The notes: generated by a model from the letters alone, not told the origin. Positions 22,488-29,129 are shown, counted from the stretch's first letter. The stretch is 30,527 nt of DNA from Nitrospira sp. UBA2082 (GCA_002331335.1 DCZO01000012.1:30532-61058), one strand, 5' to 3'. Numbers and translations are program-made.

Positions 22488-23126
22488 ATGGATGCGAGTT
22501 TTTGGCACCAACGGTGGGAAAAGAATGAAATCGGTTTTCACGAAAGTACAGCGAACCCCCTCCTGGTCACCCATTTCCACGAATTGTCGATCGCCAAAGG
22601 CCGCCGGGTCTTTGTTCCCTTATGCGGGAAGACGCTGGATATCTCGTGGCTGCTGTCCCGCGGCTATCGCGTGGCAGGCGCCGAATTGAGTCAACTCGCC
22701 ATTGAGCAACTATTCATCGAGCTGGGACTGCAGCCGGACATTGAGAAGGTGGGGAGCATCGAGCGATGGAGCGCACACAACCTCGACATATTGATCGGCG
22801 ATATCTTTGCAGTGTCTCGACCGATGCTCGGCCAGATCGACGCCGTCTATGACCGTGCGGCTTTGGTGGCGTTGCCCGAAACCATGCGACAGCGCTATAC
22901 CGGGCACCTCATGGAAATCACCGGTAAGGCGCCGCAACTTCTGATTAGCTACGAGTATGATCAGAGCCTGAAGGAAGGGCCCCCGTTTTCCGTGAGCAAC
23001 GAAGAAGTCCGCCGGTATTACGCATCCGCGTATACACTTACCCTCGTCGCCAGCACGGAGGTGTCAGGCGGATTGAAGGGGAAAGTGCCAGCGAAAGAAA
23101 ATGTGTGGGTGCTGAAGCGACCGTGA
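22488..23126 (+). CDS. tpm: Thiopurine S-methyltransferase family protein
   Basis: A 212-residue TPMT-family enzyme, near the usual 215-220. The start MDASFWHQRWEKNEIGFHE is the bacterial TPMT N-terminus. The SAM site contains RVFVPLCGKTLDISWLLSRG and YRVAGAELSQLAIEQLF. Bacterial members methylate selenium or tellurium compounds or thiopurines, and the natural substrate is often unknown. AGGGGA lies 7 nt before the ATG at 22488; earlier in-frame starts (22482, 22437) either have no spacing to it or no site. A TTGACA-type promoter is visible upstream. The next gene encodes an SmbP-type metal binder, so a metal or metalloid stress setting is possible but inferred. Confidence 0.9.
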   Translation: MDASFWHQRWEKNEIGFHESTANPLLVTHFHELSIAKGRRVFVPLCGKTLDISWLLSRGYRVAGAELSQLAIEQLFIELGLQPDIEKVGSIERWSAHNLDILIGDIFAVSRPMLGQIDAVYDRAALVALPETMRQRYTGHLMEITGKAPQLLISYEYDQSLKEGPPFSVSNEEVRRYYASAYTLTLVASTEVSGGLKGKVPAKENVWVLKRP

Positions 23127-23190
23127 GAAGCCACTCGCGCCGCGTTATGAATGTCCCAGGTTGTTCCGCTTCACCCGTAGACCTCCTCGG

Positions 23191-23212
23191 AGAGCGGGGC
23201 GGCGGCTGGAGG
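23191..23212 (+). repeat. G-rich dispersed repeat, weak copy J
   Basis: AGAGCGGGGCGGCGGCTGGA: resembles the middle of copies D and H, but flanks do not match. Could be chance in GC-rich DNA. Confidence 0.3.
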
Positions 23213-23336
23213 TGCCGGATGGCTCGACGAGGCTCGCCACAGGCAAAGGGGGGTGGTAAAATGCAAACTTCCAAAAGCCGGAAGGTGCGTTCTGGTGGTC
23301 AATGGAGGTCTTTTCACTTTTCTCGGGAAAGGGAAA

Positions 23337-23729
23337 ATGCCGATGAGACGATCGACAACGCAACGAGCTGTCACGCTGGCCGGAGTCCTCGCCGTAGTCG
23401 TCACCACAGTGCTGCCCTTGCAACCGGTATTCGGAGGAGGGGGCGGGGCGCGGCGTGACATTCTGCGTCAAGCAGAGCAGAACCGCACGGACGCCCTCGA
23501 TCACGCGACAGAAGCGGTGGACCAGGGCAAACAGGGGCACACAGCGGAACTCGTGGCACATGCGGAAGCCGCACTGCAACATGCCTTGAATGTAGGCAAG
23601 GATTATCCGCATGTGGATGAAGGCATCGCACATCTGAAAGCAGCCGTTGAGCATGGGAAAGCGGGCCATGCCGACGTAGCCACGAAACACGCAGAAACCG
23701 CTGTCATGCACCTGTCTCAGAGAAGGTAA
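23337..23729 (+). CDS. smbP: Small metal-binding protein, SmbP-like
   Basis: A 130-residue protein. A signal peptide (VTLAGVLAVVVTTVLPLQPV) exports it to the periplasm. The mature part is helical and His-rich, with repeating units such as HAEAALQHALNVG, HLKAAVEHGKAGHADVA and KHAETAVMHL. This is the pattern of SmbP, the periplasmic copper/metal-binding four-helix protein first described in Nitrosomonas europaea, which has similar length. Histidines recur at roughly heptad spacing on one helix face. Two ATGs (23337, 23343) share the site GGGAAAGGG; either may be used. Expected role: binding or buffering of Cu and other divalent metals. The gene stands alone. Confidence 0.85.
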   Translation: MPMRRSTTQRAVTLAGVLAVVVTTVLPLQPVFGGGGGARRDILRQAEQNRTDALDHATEAVDQGKQGHTAELVAHAEAALQHALNVGKDYPHVDEGIAHLKAAVEHGKAGHADVATKHAETAVMHLSQRR

Positions 23730-23772
23730 GAGAGCACGGCGACATCGCATCCACGTATCGCTCCGCGGTGCT

Positions 23773-23862
23773 CAGCTACGGGAACGCGATAAGCGCATCG
23801 AAGAGATTGAGAAGAGAAAAAAGCTTCTCCGTCTGCCCGCGACCCTGCCCCCTACCGAGTAA
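23773..23862 (+). pseudogene. Shortened copy of the lipoprotein gene 3' end, no start
   Basis: Reads in frame LRERDKRIEEIEKRKKLL, then RLPATLPPTE and a stop. The intact gene at 21822-22109 has LRERDKRIEELE, then 14 further residues, then KRKKPLRPPATLTPIE. The difference is a clean in-frame loss of 42 nt, equal to two heptads of the coiled coil. No start codon, signal peptide or lipobox is present upstream, so it is a fragment, not a working lipoprotein. Confidence 0.75.
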
Positions 23863-23917
23863 TCAGCGACAGCGATCCTTCGCCATCTGACAGGACTGTG
23901 GTACACGCTCAGGAAAC

Positions 23918-24000
23918 GGCCGGAGGGCGGGGCGGCGGCGGGGAGGTGTCGAAGATCGAGATGTGGCTTACGTGGAAATTCGGACTGGCCCCGTGTTTCT
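23918..24000 (+). repeat. G-rich dispersed repeat, copy D with downstream tail block
   Basis: Core GGCCGGAGGGCGGGGCGGCG followed by GCGGGGAGG, then GTCGAAGATCGAG and the tail TGGAAATTCGGACTGGCCCC. Part of the segmental duplication. Confidence 0.7.
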
Positions 24001-24032
24001 CCATCCGCATCAGGAATCCAGTCTGACCAATA

Positions 24033-24061
24033 TTGACACCGCTTTGCCGACTGATTAGTCT
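24033..24061 (+). promoter_or_regulatory. Candidate promoter of the universal stress protein gene
   Basis: TTGACA (24033-24038), 17 nt, TAGTCT (24056-24061), 34 nt before the start codon. Perfect -35, weak -10. Confidence 0.45.
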
Positions 24062-24094
24062 TGGCGACCATTTTATCAGCCTGGAAGGAATCCC

Positions 24095-24601
24095 ATGGGA
24101 AGTACCAATAAGATACTACTTGCCGTCGAAGCCTCTGAGGCGTCCATGAAGGCTGTTGCCTATGTGGCTGAGATAGTACGGGGGCGTGAGGCGATCCACA
24201 TCTGTCTATTCCATGCACTCCCTCCAATTCCACCACGACTCTTGGAGTTCGGAGGAACGGAAGACCCTCAAAAGGAGCAGGCGCTCCGTACGGAGCTCAA
24301 ATCCGCACAGACGGAATGGATTGAGAAGGCAAAGGACGCAGTCCAGCCCTGGATCACACGCGCATGGGCTATTTTCCAGGATCACGGTGTTCCTCACAGC
24401 CAAATCAGCACGCACTTTTCTCACACGATCCATAAGCTGGATATCGTCCGGGAAATCCTCAATGCCGCCAAACAGTGCGACTGTGGAACCGTCGTGGTGG
24501 GCCGGCATCGACTCCCCTTCGTCCAGGATCTTTTCCATCACCACACGGGAGAAGGACTTGTGGAGCAGGCCCACGAGCTTTCTGTGTGGGTGGTCGGGTA
24601 A
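24095..24601 (+). CDS. Universal stress protein family (UspA-like)
   Basis: A 168-residue single UspA domain. KILLAVEASEASMKAVAYVAE is the first strand and helix with the conserved Asp replaced by Glu (VEASE instead of VDGSE). The C-terminal half has DCGTVVVGRHR and ends VEQAHELSVWVVG. The usual ATP-binding G-x2-G-x9-G-S/T motif is changed: after GRHR there is a His run (HHH) and TGEG. The domain may therefore bind ATP differently or not at all. AAGGA lies 5 nt before the ATG. Usp proteins are induced by starvation and stress; this one has its own candidate promoter and no operon partners. Confidence 0.88.
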   Translation: MGSTNKILLAVEASEASMKAVAYVAEIVRGREAIHICLFHALPPIPPRLLEFGGTEDPQKEQALRTELKSAQTEWIEKAKDAVQPWITRAWAIFQDHGVPHSQISTHFSHTIHKLDIVREILNAAKQCDCGTVVVGRHRLPFVQDLFHHHTGEGLVEQAHELSVWVVG

Positions 24602-24718
24602 GCCGTCTCCTTCTCAGCCGGACTCACCGGCTCAAATCCGCACGATCAGGCACGGGAAAATGGTTCCGGACGCCGGCGTATTTGCGCGACAGGCGCAGGG
24701 GCCCGCGCGTGGGGAGAG

Positions 24719-24738
24719 GCGTGGCGGCGGCGGGAAGA
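24719..24738 (+). repeat. G-rich dispersed repeat, copy E
   Basis: GGCGTGGCGGCGGCGGGAAG, identical to the core of the family but lacking the leading GGCCGGA. Lies between two convergent genes and is followed by AAGACTTAA-like sequence, as in copies G and I. Confidence 0.6.
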
Positions 24739-24783
24739 CTTAATCCCGTTCCATGCGCTTCACTTCATGGCTGATTCAGGCGC

Positions 24784-25827
24784 TCATGTATCGCTCACGA
24801 GTACGATCTTGCCCGACACGCCTCCCTTTCCAAGTAACTCATGCGCCTGCCGTGCCTCGGAAATCGGCAGGCACTGCGCGATAAGCGGTTTGATCCTATG
24901 CTGGTGTAGCAGGTCGAACAGGGCGATCAAATCCTGGCGAAACCAGGCTGGCTTGAGCCGTTTGAACCACTGGATGCTGTACGGGATCACCCGCCTCCGC
25001 CCTGGGAGAAGCCAGCTGCCTGCAATATACAGTCCGAAGATCGCAATGGCGCGAAAGCGGTGGCGACGACCTGAACGACCAGACGCCAATTGTCCTCCCT
25101 GAAGCGAGCCAGTCAGGCCATAGGCCACGACGGTCCCGCCGGCACGCAGAGCCTCACGGGAACGCCAGATATGGGCGCCGCCGATACTGTCAAAAACAAC
25201 ATCGACGCCCTCACCTGTGAGGTGGTGAATCTCTTTCACGAAGTCTTGACGTTCGTAGTCGATCGGGATCGCACCCAGGTTGGTTACGGTGGAGGCTCCA
25301 CGCGATGAACAGGTGCCATACATCTCCAATCCAGCAAGACGCCCGAGCTGTAAGAGCGCCGAGCCGACGCCGCCTGCCGCCCCGTGGATCAACACGCGCT
25401 GGCCAGATGTAACCTTAGCCGAGCGATGCAGCATCTGGTACGCCGTGATGTAGTTCAGCACCAGACTGACAGCCTCGGCGGAATCCAGGCCGGACGGCAC
25501 CGGCACCAGCTCATTTTCAGGCAAGCAGACAAATTCCGCATAGGCACCGTGGATCGGCAGTGCAGCAACGATCCGGCCTGGTGTGATCTCGGAGACATCA
25601 TCGCCGACCTGATCCACCACGCCGACCAGATCCCACCCGGGTGTGAATGGGAGCGGAGGTGTTTCGGGATGAATGCCCTCGCGCATCATGAGGTCGGGAA
25701 GGGACACACCTGCGGCCAGTACTTTCACCCGCACTTCACCGTGCTTTGGCTCCGGACACTCTTCTTCAATCAGCCGAAGGGCATCAGGCCCGCCGTAGTG
25801 AGTGACGATGATGCGTGTGTGTTTGAT
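24784..25827 (-). CDS. Medium-chain dehydrogenase/quinone oxidoreductase; apparent AUC start
   Basis: An NADPH:quinone-reductase-type MDR protein. The cofactor motif HGAAGGVGSALLQLGRLAG is intact; GWDLVGVVDQVG and the C-terminal LISEARQAHELLGKGG-like block (here LPISEARQAHELLGKGG) fit the zinc-free subgroup. The first standard start is GTG at 25734, but the same frame continues upstream to 25827 with clear MDR N-terminal sequence (IIVTHYGGPDALRLIEEE, then CPEPKHGEVRVKV). There, AAGGGAG sits 6 nt before an ATC codon exactly where the family's Met is expected. Either translation starts at AUC, or ATG has mutated (or was misread) and the protein is truncated. I give the longer span; 24784-25734 is the conservative alternative. 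Probably co-transcribed with the small membrane gene upstream. Confidence 0.8.
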   Translation of the reverse strand: MKHTRIIVTHYGGPDALRLIEEECPEPKHGEVRVKVLAAGVSLPDLMMREGIHPETPPLPFTPGWDLVGVVDQVGDDVSEITPGRIVAALPIHGAYAEFVCLPENELVPVPSGLDSAEAVSLVLNYITAYQMLHRSAKVTSGQRVLIHGAAGGVGSALLQLGRLAGLEMYGTCSSRGASTVTNLGAIPIDYERQDFVKEIHHLTGEGVDVVFDSIGGAHIWRSREALRAGGTVVAYGLTGSLQGGQLASGRSGRRHRFRAIAIFGLYIAGSWLLPGRRRVIPYSIQWFKRLKPAWFRQDLIALFDLLHQHRIKPLIAQCLPISEARQAHELLGKGGVSGKIVLVSDT

Positions 25828-25881
25828 AGGTCGCTCCCTTGGGGGAATGAGGCTGCGAGTGCTGAGAATACGCTGCGCCGG

Positions 25882-26256
25882 TTATTCCCTCCTGGTGTCT
25901 TCTCGACGGTACGCATAGAAGGTAAGAATGGTCCCAATGACGAAAAGCAGAACAGTGAGCGCCTGCACAGCCGTGGGATATTGAGCAGCCTGAAGGGCGG
26001 AGACCGGAGCGGTCATTCGGACCAACCCGACGAGAAGACACACCCACCCCATGAGCGTGATCAAGACGGTCCACTGAGCCGTCCAATGGTTGTGGCTACG
26101 GACAATCGCCAGGCCGGCGACAAAGAGTAACGCGCCGTTGAGATACACAAGATGCGCCGACGTGTTGGTAAAGATGTCGGCGTTGATCGATTCGGTGAGA
26201 GTGACGGCAATCAGGCTGGGGCCAAGCAACGCCGCGAGATGCTTTGATTGTGCCAC
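25882..26256 (-). CDS. Four-helix membrane protein, hypothetical
   Basis: A 124-residue protein with four hydrophobic segments: LLGPSLIAVTLTESI, YLNGALLFVAGLAIV, WTVLITLMGWVCLLVGLV and ALTVLLFVIGTILTFYAY. The phrase LNGALLFVAGLAIVRSHN is typical of a widespread small uncharacterised membrane family, recalled from memory. The start is GTG at 26256 (reads VAQSKHLAALLG); the ribosome binding site GAGG is very close to the start. It lies 54 nt upstream of the MDR reading frame in the same direction, so the two form a likely operon. A palindrome about 80 bp upstream may regulate both. Confidence 0.7.
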   Translation of the reverse strand: MAQSKHLAALLGPSLIAVTLTESINADIFTNTSAHLVYLNGALLFVAGLAIVRSHNHWTAQWTVLITLMGWVCLLVGLVRMTAPVSALQAAQYPTAVQALTVLLFVIGTILTFYAYRREDTRRE

Positions 26257-26330
26257 CCTCTGCTCGTTTCTCCGGCCTCAGAGAACCCGCTCAAGGGAAA
26301 GGCATGAATCACTTTAGTCTACTCTTTCTC

Positions 26331-26355
26331 ATAGACCGGGTCTATCGATAGACCC
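26331..26355. promoter_or_regulatory. 18-bp perfect palindrome with a third half-site (operator candidate)
   Basis: GGGTCTATCGATAGACCC at 26338-26355 is a perfect palindrome. An extra ATAGACC at 26331-26337 lies directly next to it, so three alternating half-sites (ATAGACC, GGTCTAT, ATAGACC) occur in 24 bp. It lies 75-100 bp upstream of the minus-strand membrane/MDR unit. No T-run, so an operator is more likely than a terminator. Confidence 0.5.
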
Positions 26356-26438
26356 AGTCGAGGGGCGCACGGACATGGGCGAGAACTGCGGCAGCCCATC
26401 GGCTCGCTTCCTTCGACCATATCAGGACAAGTAACGCA

Positions 26439-26466
26439 GGGAGAACGTGGCGGCAGCAGGGGGAAG
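26439..26466 (+). repeat. G-rich dispersed repeat, copy F
   Basis: GGGAGAACGTGGCGGCAGCA followed by GGGGGAAG. Diverged at the front, same core spacing, and followed by TGGTTCCT as in copies A and B. Confidence 0.55.
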
Positions 26467-26517
26467 TGGTTCCTAACACCTCTTCTTCTTCTCCTCCTCG
26501 TTTGAGCGTGCGGTGGT

Positions 26518-27852
26518 TCAAGAGGTTTCGGTGAACGGGCGGCTCCAGAGCTTCGTGAGCACCCCTTCGTGCGCAGCCGTCCAGAGCCACCCGGCGTCGC
26601 CCACTGCCATGTAGAGTGCCGTCGGCATAAGAGGCTGCCGGAATGCCGCCATGGAATCTGGCGGGATAGCGCGCCCCTCCGCGAGCATCGCACAGGCCTT
26701 ATCCAGCGCATCGGGGAGGTGTCTGACCACACTGCCAGCCTCGCGCAGCGGGCGGCCGCCCACCGTGCCGCCCCCGCCTAATTGCAAGGCTCCCGCCCAA
26801 CGTGCTCCAGTCACGCGTGCAAAGAGAGCCCCACTTGCCGAGGCCACGGAACAATGCCGCGCCTCGGGGAAGCCGCAGTTGACGATCATCGCGACCGTTA
26901 ACGGTGGCGCCGTTGCCAGAGACCGCCGATCAGCAGCAATAGCTTCGAGCGAACGGATCACCAACGATGGAAGCGTGTCAATGTATAGGGGAGTGGCAAC
27001 CACGAGCAGGTCGTGCGAGCGCACCACAGTAGTGAGGGCAGCGAGCCCATGGGCCGAGTGGGCATCGTGCTGAACCCAGCGGGTAGTGGTGGCGATGCCG
27101 CGCGCCGCGAGGCGTGCCAGCAATTCGTGCCCCAGCGTCTCCGAAGTACTGATGCCGCGTGGCTTTGCGCTCCCCACTAGGAGCAGCGCGCGCCTCGGAG
27201 GAACGGCGATGTCTCCTGCACACGGGAAAGCCGGGAGAAGGCGGTCTACGTCGTCGATGTGCCCGTGCCCTGTGGGAGGCGGAGAGGTGGTCAGAGAATC
27301 GATGAGTGCCGTGCAGGTTGCCGATTCGCGCGTTTCATCGCTGGGACCGTGCAGGACCGCGACCGCGTGGACCGCGGCCGAAAAGTTGATCGCGTTTCGG
27401 GTCACGAGCGTTCGCAGTGTGGTCTCGGCCTCGGCCTCCGGGTGTTCCATTGTGGCCACGACCCCGATCGCCAGATGGCGTGGATATCGTGGTGCATGGT
27501 GCACCTCTCCGTCAATCCGGCTGAAGAACGGCAGCAGAACCCCCAGGGAACGGTCGAGCGCCTTCTTAAGTTCGGAAGAGTATCCGCCGAACGTGATTGG
27601 GGTGAGGCAGACGAGTACGTCACTGTTAGCGAACGCCTCGGCAATGCTGCGGCCTGCGTCGTCGACCTTGCAAATACCGGGCGTGTGCGTCCAGCATTCG
27701 AAGCAGCCCTGGCACCACGCTACGGGAATTTCCTGCATCCGCCGCACGTCGACGTGTGCTCCGCGCGCTTCGAGCGCGCGAACCACGTAGGCTTCGCACC
27801 GTGTCAGTGTCGAATCAAGACCGATCGCTCCATTGAGTACGAGCGCGCGCAT
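26518..27852 (-). CDS. Fused double flavodoxin-fold NAD(P)H-dependent FMN reductase-like protein
   Basis: A 444-residue protein made of two flavodoxin-like domains. Domain 1 (residues 1 to about 190) begins MRALVLNGAIG and has the FMN-reductase motif WCQGCFECWTHTPGIC, i.e. CX2CX2CX7C, then DVLVCLTPITFGGYSSELKK. Cysteines in this arrangement bind an iron-sulfur cluster in Isf-type flavoproteins, though many FMN_red proteins keep only some. Domain 2 (about 225 to 370) restarts with RRALLLVGSAKPRGISTSE and DLLVVATPLYIDTLPSLV but lacks the cysteine motif. The last 70 residues are an extra tail. The ATG at 27852 is chosen because MRALVLNG is the domain start; ORF to 27882 has no ribosome binding site. 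Electron donor and substrate unknown. Confidence 0.78.
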   Translation of the reverse strand: MRALVLNGAIGLDSTLTRCEAYVVRALEARGAHVDVRRMQEIPVAWCQGCFECWTHTPGICKVDDAGRSIAEAFANSDVLVCLTPITFGGYSSELKKALDRSLGVLLPFFSRIDGEVHHAPRYPRHLAIGVVATMEHPEAEAETTLRTLVTRNAINFSAAVHAVAVLHGPSDETRESATCTALIDSLTTSPPPTGHGHIDDVDRLLPAFPCAGDIAVPPRRALLLVGSAKPRGISTSETLGHELLARLAARGIATTTRWVQHDAHSAHGLAALTTVVRSHDLLVVATPLYIDTLPSLVIRSLEAIAADRRSLATAPPLTVAMIVNCGFPEARHCSVASASGALFARVTGARWAGALQLGGGGTVGGRPLREAGSVVRHLPDALDKACAMLAEGRAIPPDSMAAFRQPLMPTALYMAVGDAGWLWTAAHEGVLTKLWSRPFTETS

Positions 27853-28010
27853 GGATAGCCACCCATCGATTGCCGACCGCATGGGACGGAGGCATTCTAC
27901 GCTGTCGGGTCAGTGTGGTCTATGAGGCTGAGAGGCGAGGGAGGGTACCGCGCGCTTTCTTCAACAAGCTCGACTCGATCAGGTTCGCTACAGGCAGGTC
28001 AGTGAGCTCC

Positions 28011-28090
28011 GGCCGGAGGGCATGGCGGCGGCGGGGAGAGGCGAAGACCTAAATCTTGCCTGGAAATTCAAAATGTCCGCGTTTTCCTCC
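28011..28090 (+). repeat. G-rich dispersed repeat, copy G with downstream tail block
   Basis: Core GGCCGGAGGGCATGGCGGCG followed by GCGGGGAGAGG, then CGAAGACCTAAAT, then tail TGGAAATTCAAAATGTCCGC. The tail ends against the stop of the RelE toxin gene, so it may also serve as that gene's 3' region. Confidence 0.75.
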
Positions 28091-28092
28091 CC

Positions 28093-28350
28093 TTAGCGAT
28101 ACACTTCCTTGCGGTCGCCGATCTTGAGGACCAGGATGATCAGTTCATCATCTTGAATCGTGTAGATGATCCGGTAGTCGCCTTCACGGATACGGTAGAG
28201 ATGGACTTCACCGGCCAGTTTCTTCACCCCTTGCGGACGCGGATCGTGCTGCAACGACTTCATGCGTTTGACGAGGCGCTTCTGGATCGGTGGGGCGAAG
28301 GATCGAAGTTGGCGTTCAGCAGGAGGGGCCAGGAGAATTGAGTACGCCAT
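28093..28350 (-). CDS. RelE/ParE family toxin
   Basis: An 85-residue RelE-fold toxin, of normal size. Landmarks: AERQLRSFAPPIQKRLVKRM, VKKLAGEVHLYRIREGDYRI and VLKIGDRKEVYR, the last being the usual RelE end. RelE toxins cleave mRNA in the ribosomal A site; ParE toxins poison gyrase, and the RIREGDYRIIY plus GDRKEVYR layout favours RelE. It follows its antitoxin gene by 9 nt. Conditional toxicity is expected; basic residues look intact. Confidence 0.9.
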   Translation of the reverse strand: MAYSILLAPPAERQLRSFAPPIQKRLVKRMKSLQHDPRPQGVKKLAGEVHLYRIREGDYRIIYTIQDDELIILVLKIGDRKEVYR

Positions 28351-28359
28351 CGGGATGGG

Positions 28360-28614
28360 CTAGAGCCCAAGGTCTTTGAGAATCACATCCAACGATTTCG
28401 CTCCCTTCTTCTTCGTTTCGGCCAACGCAGCCCGCGCATCGACAAGATCGATTCGATCTTCCAGTTCTTCCAGCAATCGCAAATCGTCGATGGGCACCAC
28501 CGCCGCCACGTCTTTGCCTCGTCGGCGCACCACCACACGCTCTTTCCCATAGGCCGCTCTATTAATGGTGTCTGCAAATCCTTGTCTGGCTTTGCTGGCG
28601 GGAAGATGGGCCAT
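28360..28614 (-). CDS. Phd/YefM-type antitoxin
   Basis: An 84-residue protein, MAHLPASKARQGFADTINRA..., with the Phd/YefM DNA-binding domain (ERVVVRRRGKDVAAVVPIDD) and a charged C-terminal arm (EDRIDLVDARAALAETKKKG) that would wrap the toxin. Antitoxin first and toxin second is the normal order. GGGAG lies just before the ATG. A strong promoter overlapped by a palindrome stands upstream, the expected arrangement for autorepression by the antitoxin-toxin complex. Confidence 0.88.
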   Translation of the reverse strand: MAHLPASKARQGFADTINRAAYGKERVVVRRRGKDVAAVVPIDDLRLLEELEDRIDLVDARAALAETKKKGAKSLDVILKDLGL

Positions 28615-28662
28615 GGTCTCCCTCGTATTGATTGAGGCTTAGAAAACACTAAATGAACGAAT

Positions 28663-28677
28663 CGTACAAATTGTACG
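28663..28677. promoter_or_regulatory. Palindromic operator of the toxin-antitoxin pair
   Basis: CGTACAA, A, TTGTACG: a perfect 7-bp inverted repeat around one base. It covers the -10 box of the promoter, so binding of the antitoxin complex would block transcription. Confidence 0.7.
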
Positions 28678-28698
28678 GCAGGTCTGTGGGGAGGTCAA
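28670..28698 (-). promoter_or_regulatory. Sigma-70 promoter of the toxin-antitoxin pair
   Basis: On the minus strand TTGACC (28698-28693), 17 nt, TACAAT (28675-28670): close to consensus at ideal spacing. The start codon is about 55 nt beyond the -10 box. Confidence 0.75.
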
Positions 28699-29012
28699 GA
28701 GAGAGGAAGACGTGGCTCAATGAGAACAAGCTTTAAGGAGAGCGGCGAGACATCGGTCAATTCACCCCAAAAGGGATTGCGGCCGGAGGGCGTGGCGGCG
28801 GCTGGGAGTGTTCGATCGCAAAACCCTGTTCTGTTAGTGGCTCGGATGTGGGCTGCTCAAAGAATGTCGAGATAGCAAAGCCTGCTCCCATCTCCACTTC
28901 CGAGAGAACCAGGTAATCTCCTCCAGGAGAACTGGGGAATCTCCTAGTAGTTTTTCTTTCCAGGACAGTCTATATAGCCGCATTTCTAAGACTGAAAGAG
29001 GGAGGTAGCCGT
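28699..29012. other. Gene-free stretch between divergent units
   Basis: About 315 bp. Holds repeat copy H (28781-28809), a small inverted repeat TCTCCTCCAGGAGA (28917-28930), and a TATATA at 28971-28976 that may be a -10 box for the small ORF at 29013. No open frame with a good start was seen. Confidence 0.4.
28781..28809 (+). repeat. G-rich dispersed repeat, copy H (closest to consensus)
   Basis: GGCCGGAGGGCGTGGCGGCG followed by GCTGGGAG. Followed by GTTCGATCGCAAAACC; lacks the AAATTC tail block. Confidence 0.75.
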
Positions 29013-29126
29013 ATGACCTACAAAGGACTTGTGAAACCCATCACTGCGCCTTCCCTTACAATTCTCTACACTGCGCCCTTCGTGGAATCTTGGAGCGACG
29101 GGGCGGATCATCAAGATGAGGGGTAA
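29013..29126 (+). CDS. Small ORF, 37 residues
   Basis: Reads MTYKGLVKPITAPSLTILYT, then APFVESWSDGADHQDEG and a stop. A strong ribosome binding site (GGGAGG) lies 7-8 nt before the ATG, and the stop is 3 nt before the next start codon, so translation of the two is probably coupled. No family is recognised. It may be a small protein or a leader peptide for the downstream CxxC gene. Confidence 0.5.
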   Translation: MTYKGLVKPITAPSLTILYTAPFVESWSDGADHQDEG

Positions 29127-29129
29127 GGC

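Larger units (their letters stand above)
23773..24000 (+). repeat. Segmental duplication, second copy
   Basis: Homologous to 21978-22240 over nearly its whole length: gene 3' end, stop, CCATCTGACA, CGCTCAGGAAACGGC, G-rich core, GTCGAAGATCGAG and tail block. Direct orientation, about 1.8 kb apart. Confidence 0.8.
23730..24094. other. Gene-free stretch holding a duplicated segment
   Basis: About 365 bp. It is mostly the duplicated lipoprotein 3' end (23773-23862) and its downstream repeat (to about 24000), followed by a candidate promoter at 24033-24061. The first 40 bp show nothing. Confidence 0.5.

Noticed and set aside
25384..26130. 248-residue plus-strand frame over the oxidoreductase and membrane protein genes
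   Set aside because: Antisense shadow; the minus-strand frames show MDR motifs and four membrane helices.
27086..27858. Two long plus-strand frames (234 and 199 residues) over the reductase gene
   Set aside because: Antisense frames in GC-rich DNA without family motifs; the minus strand has the flavodoxin and cysteine motifs.
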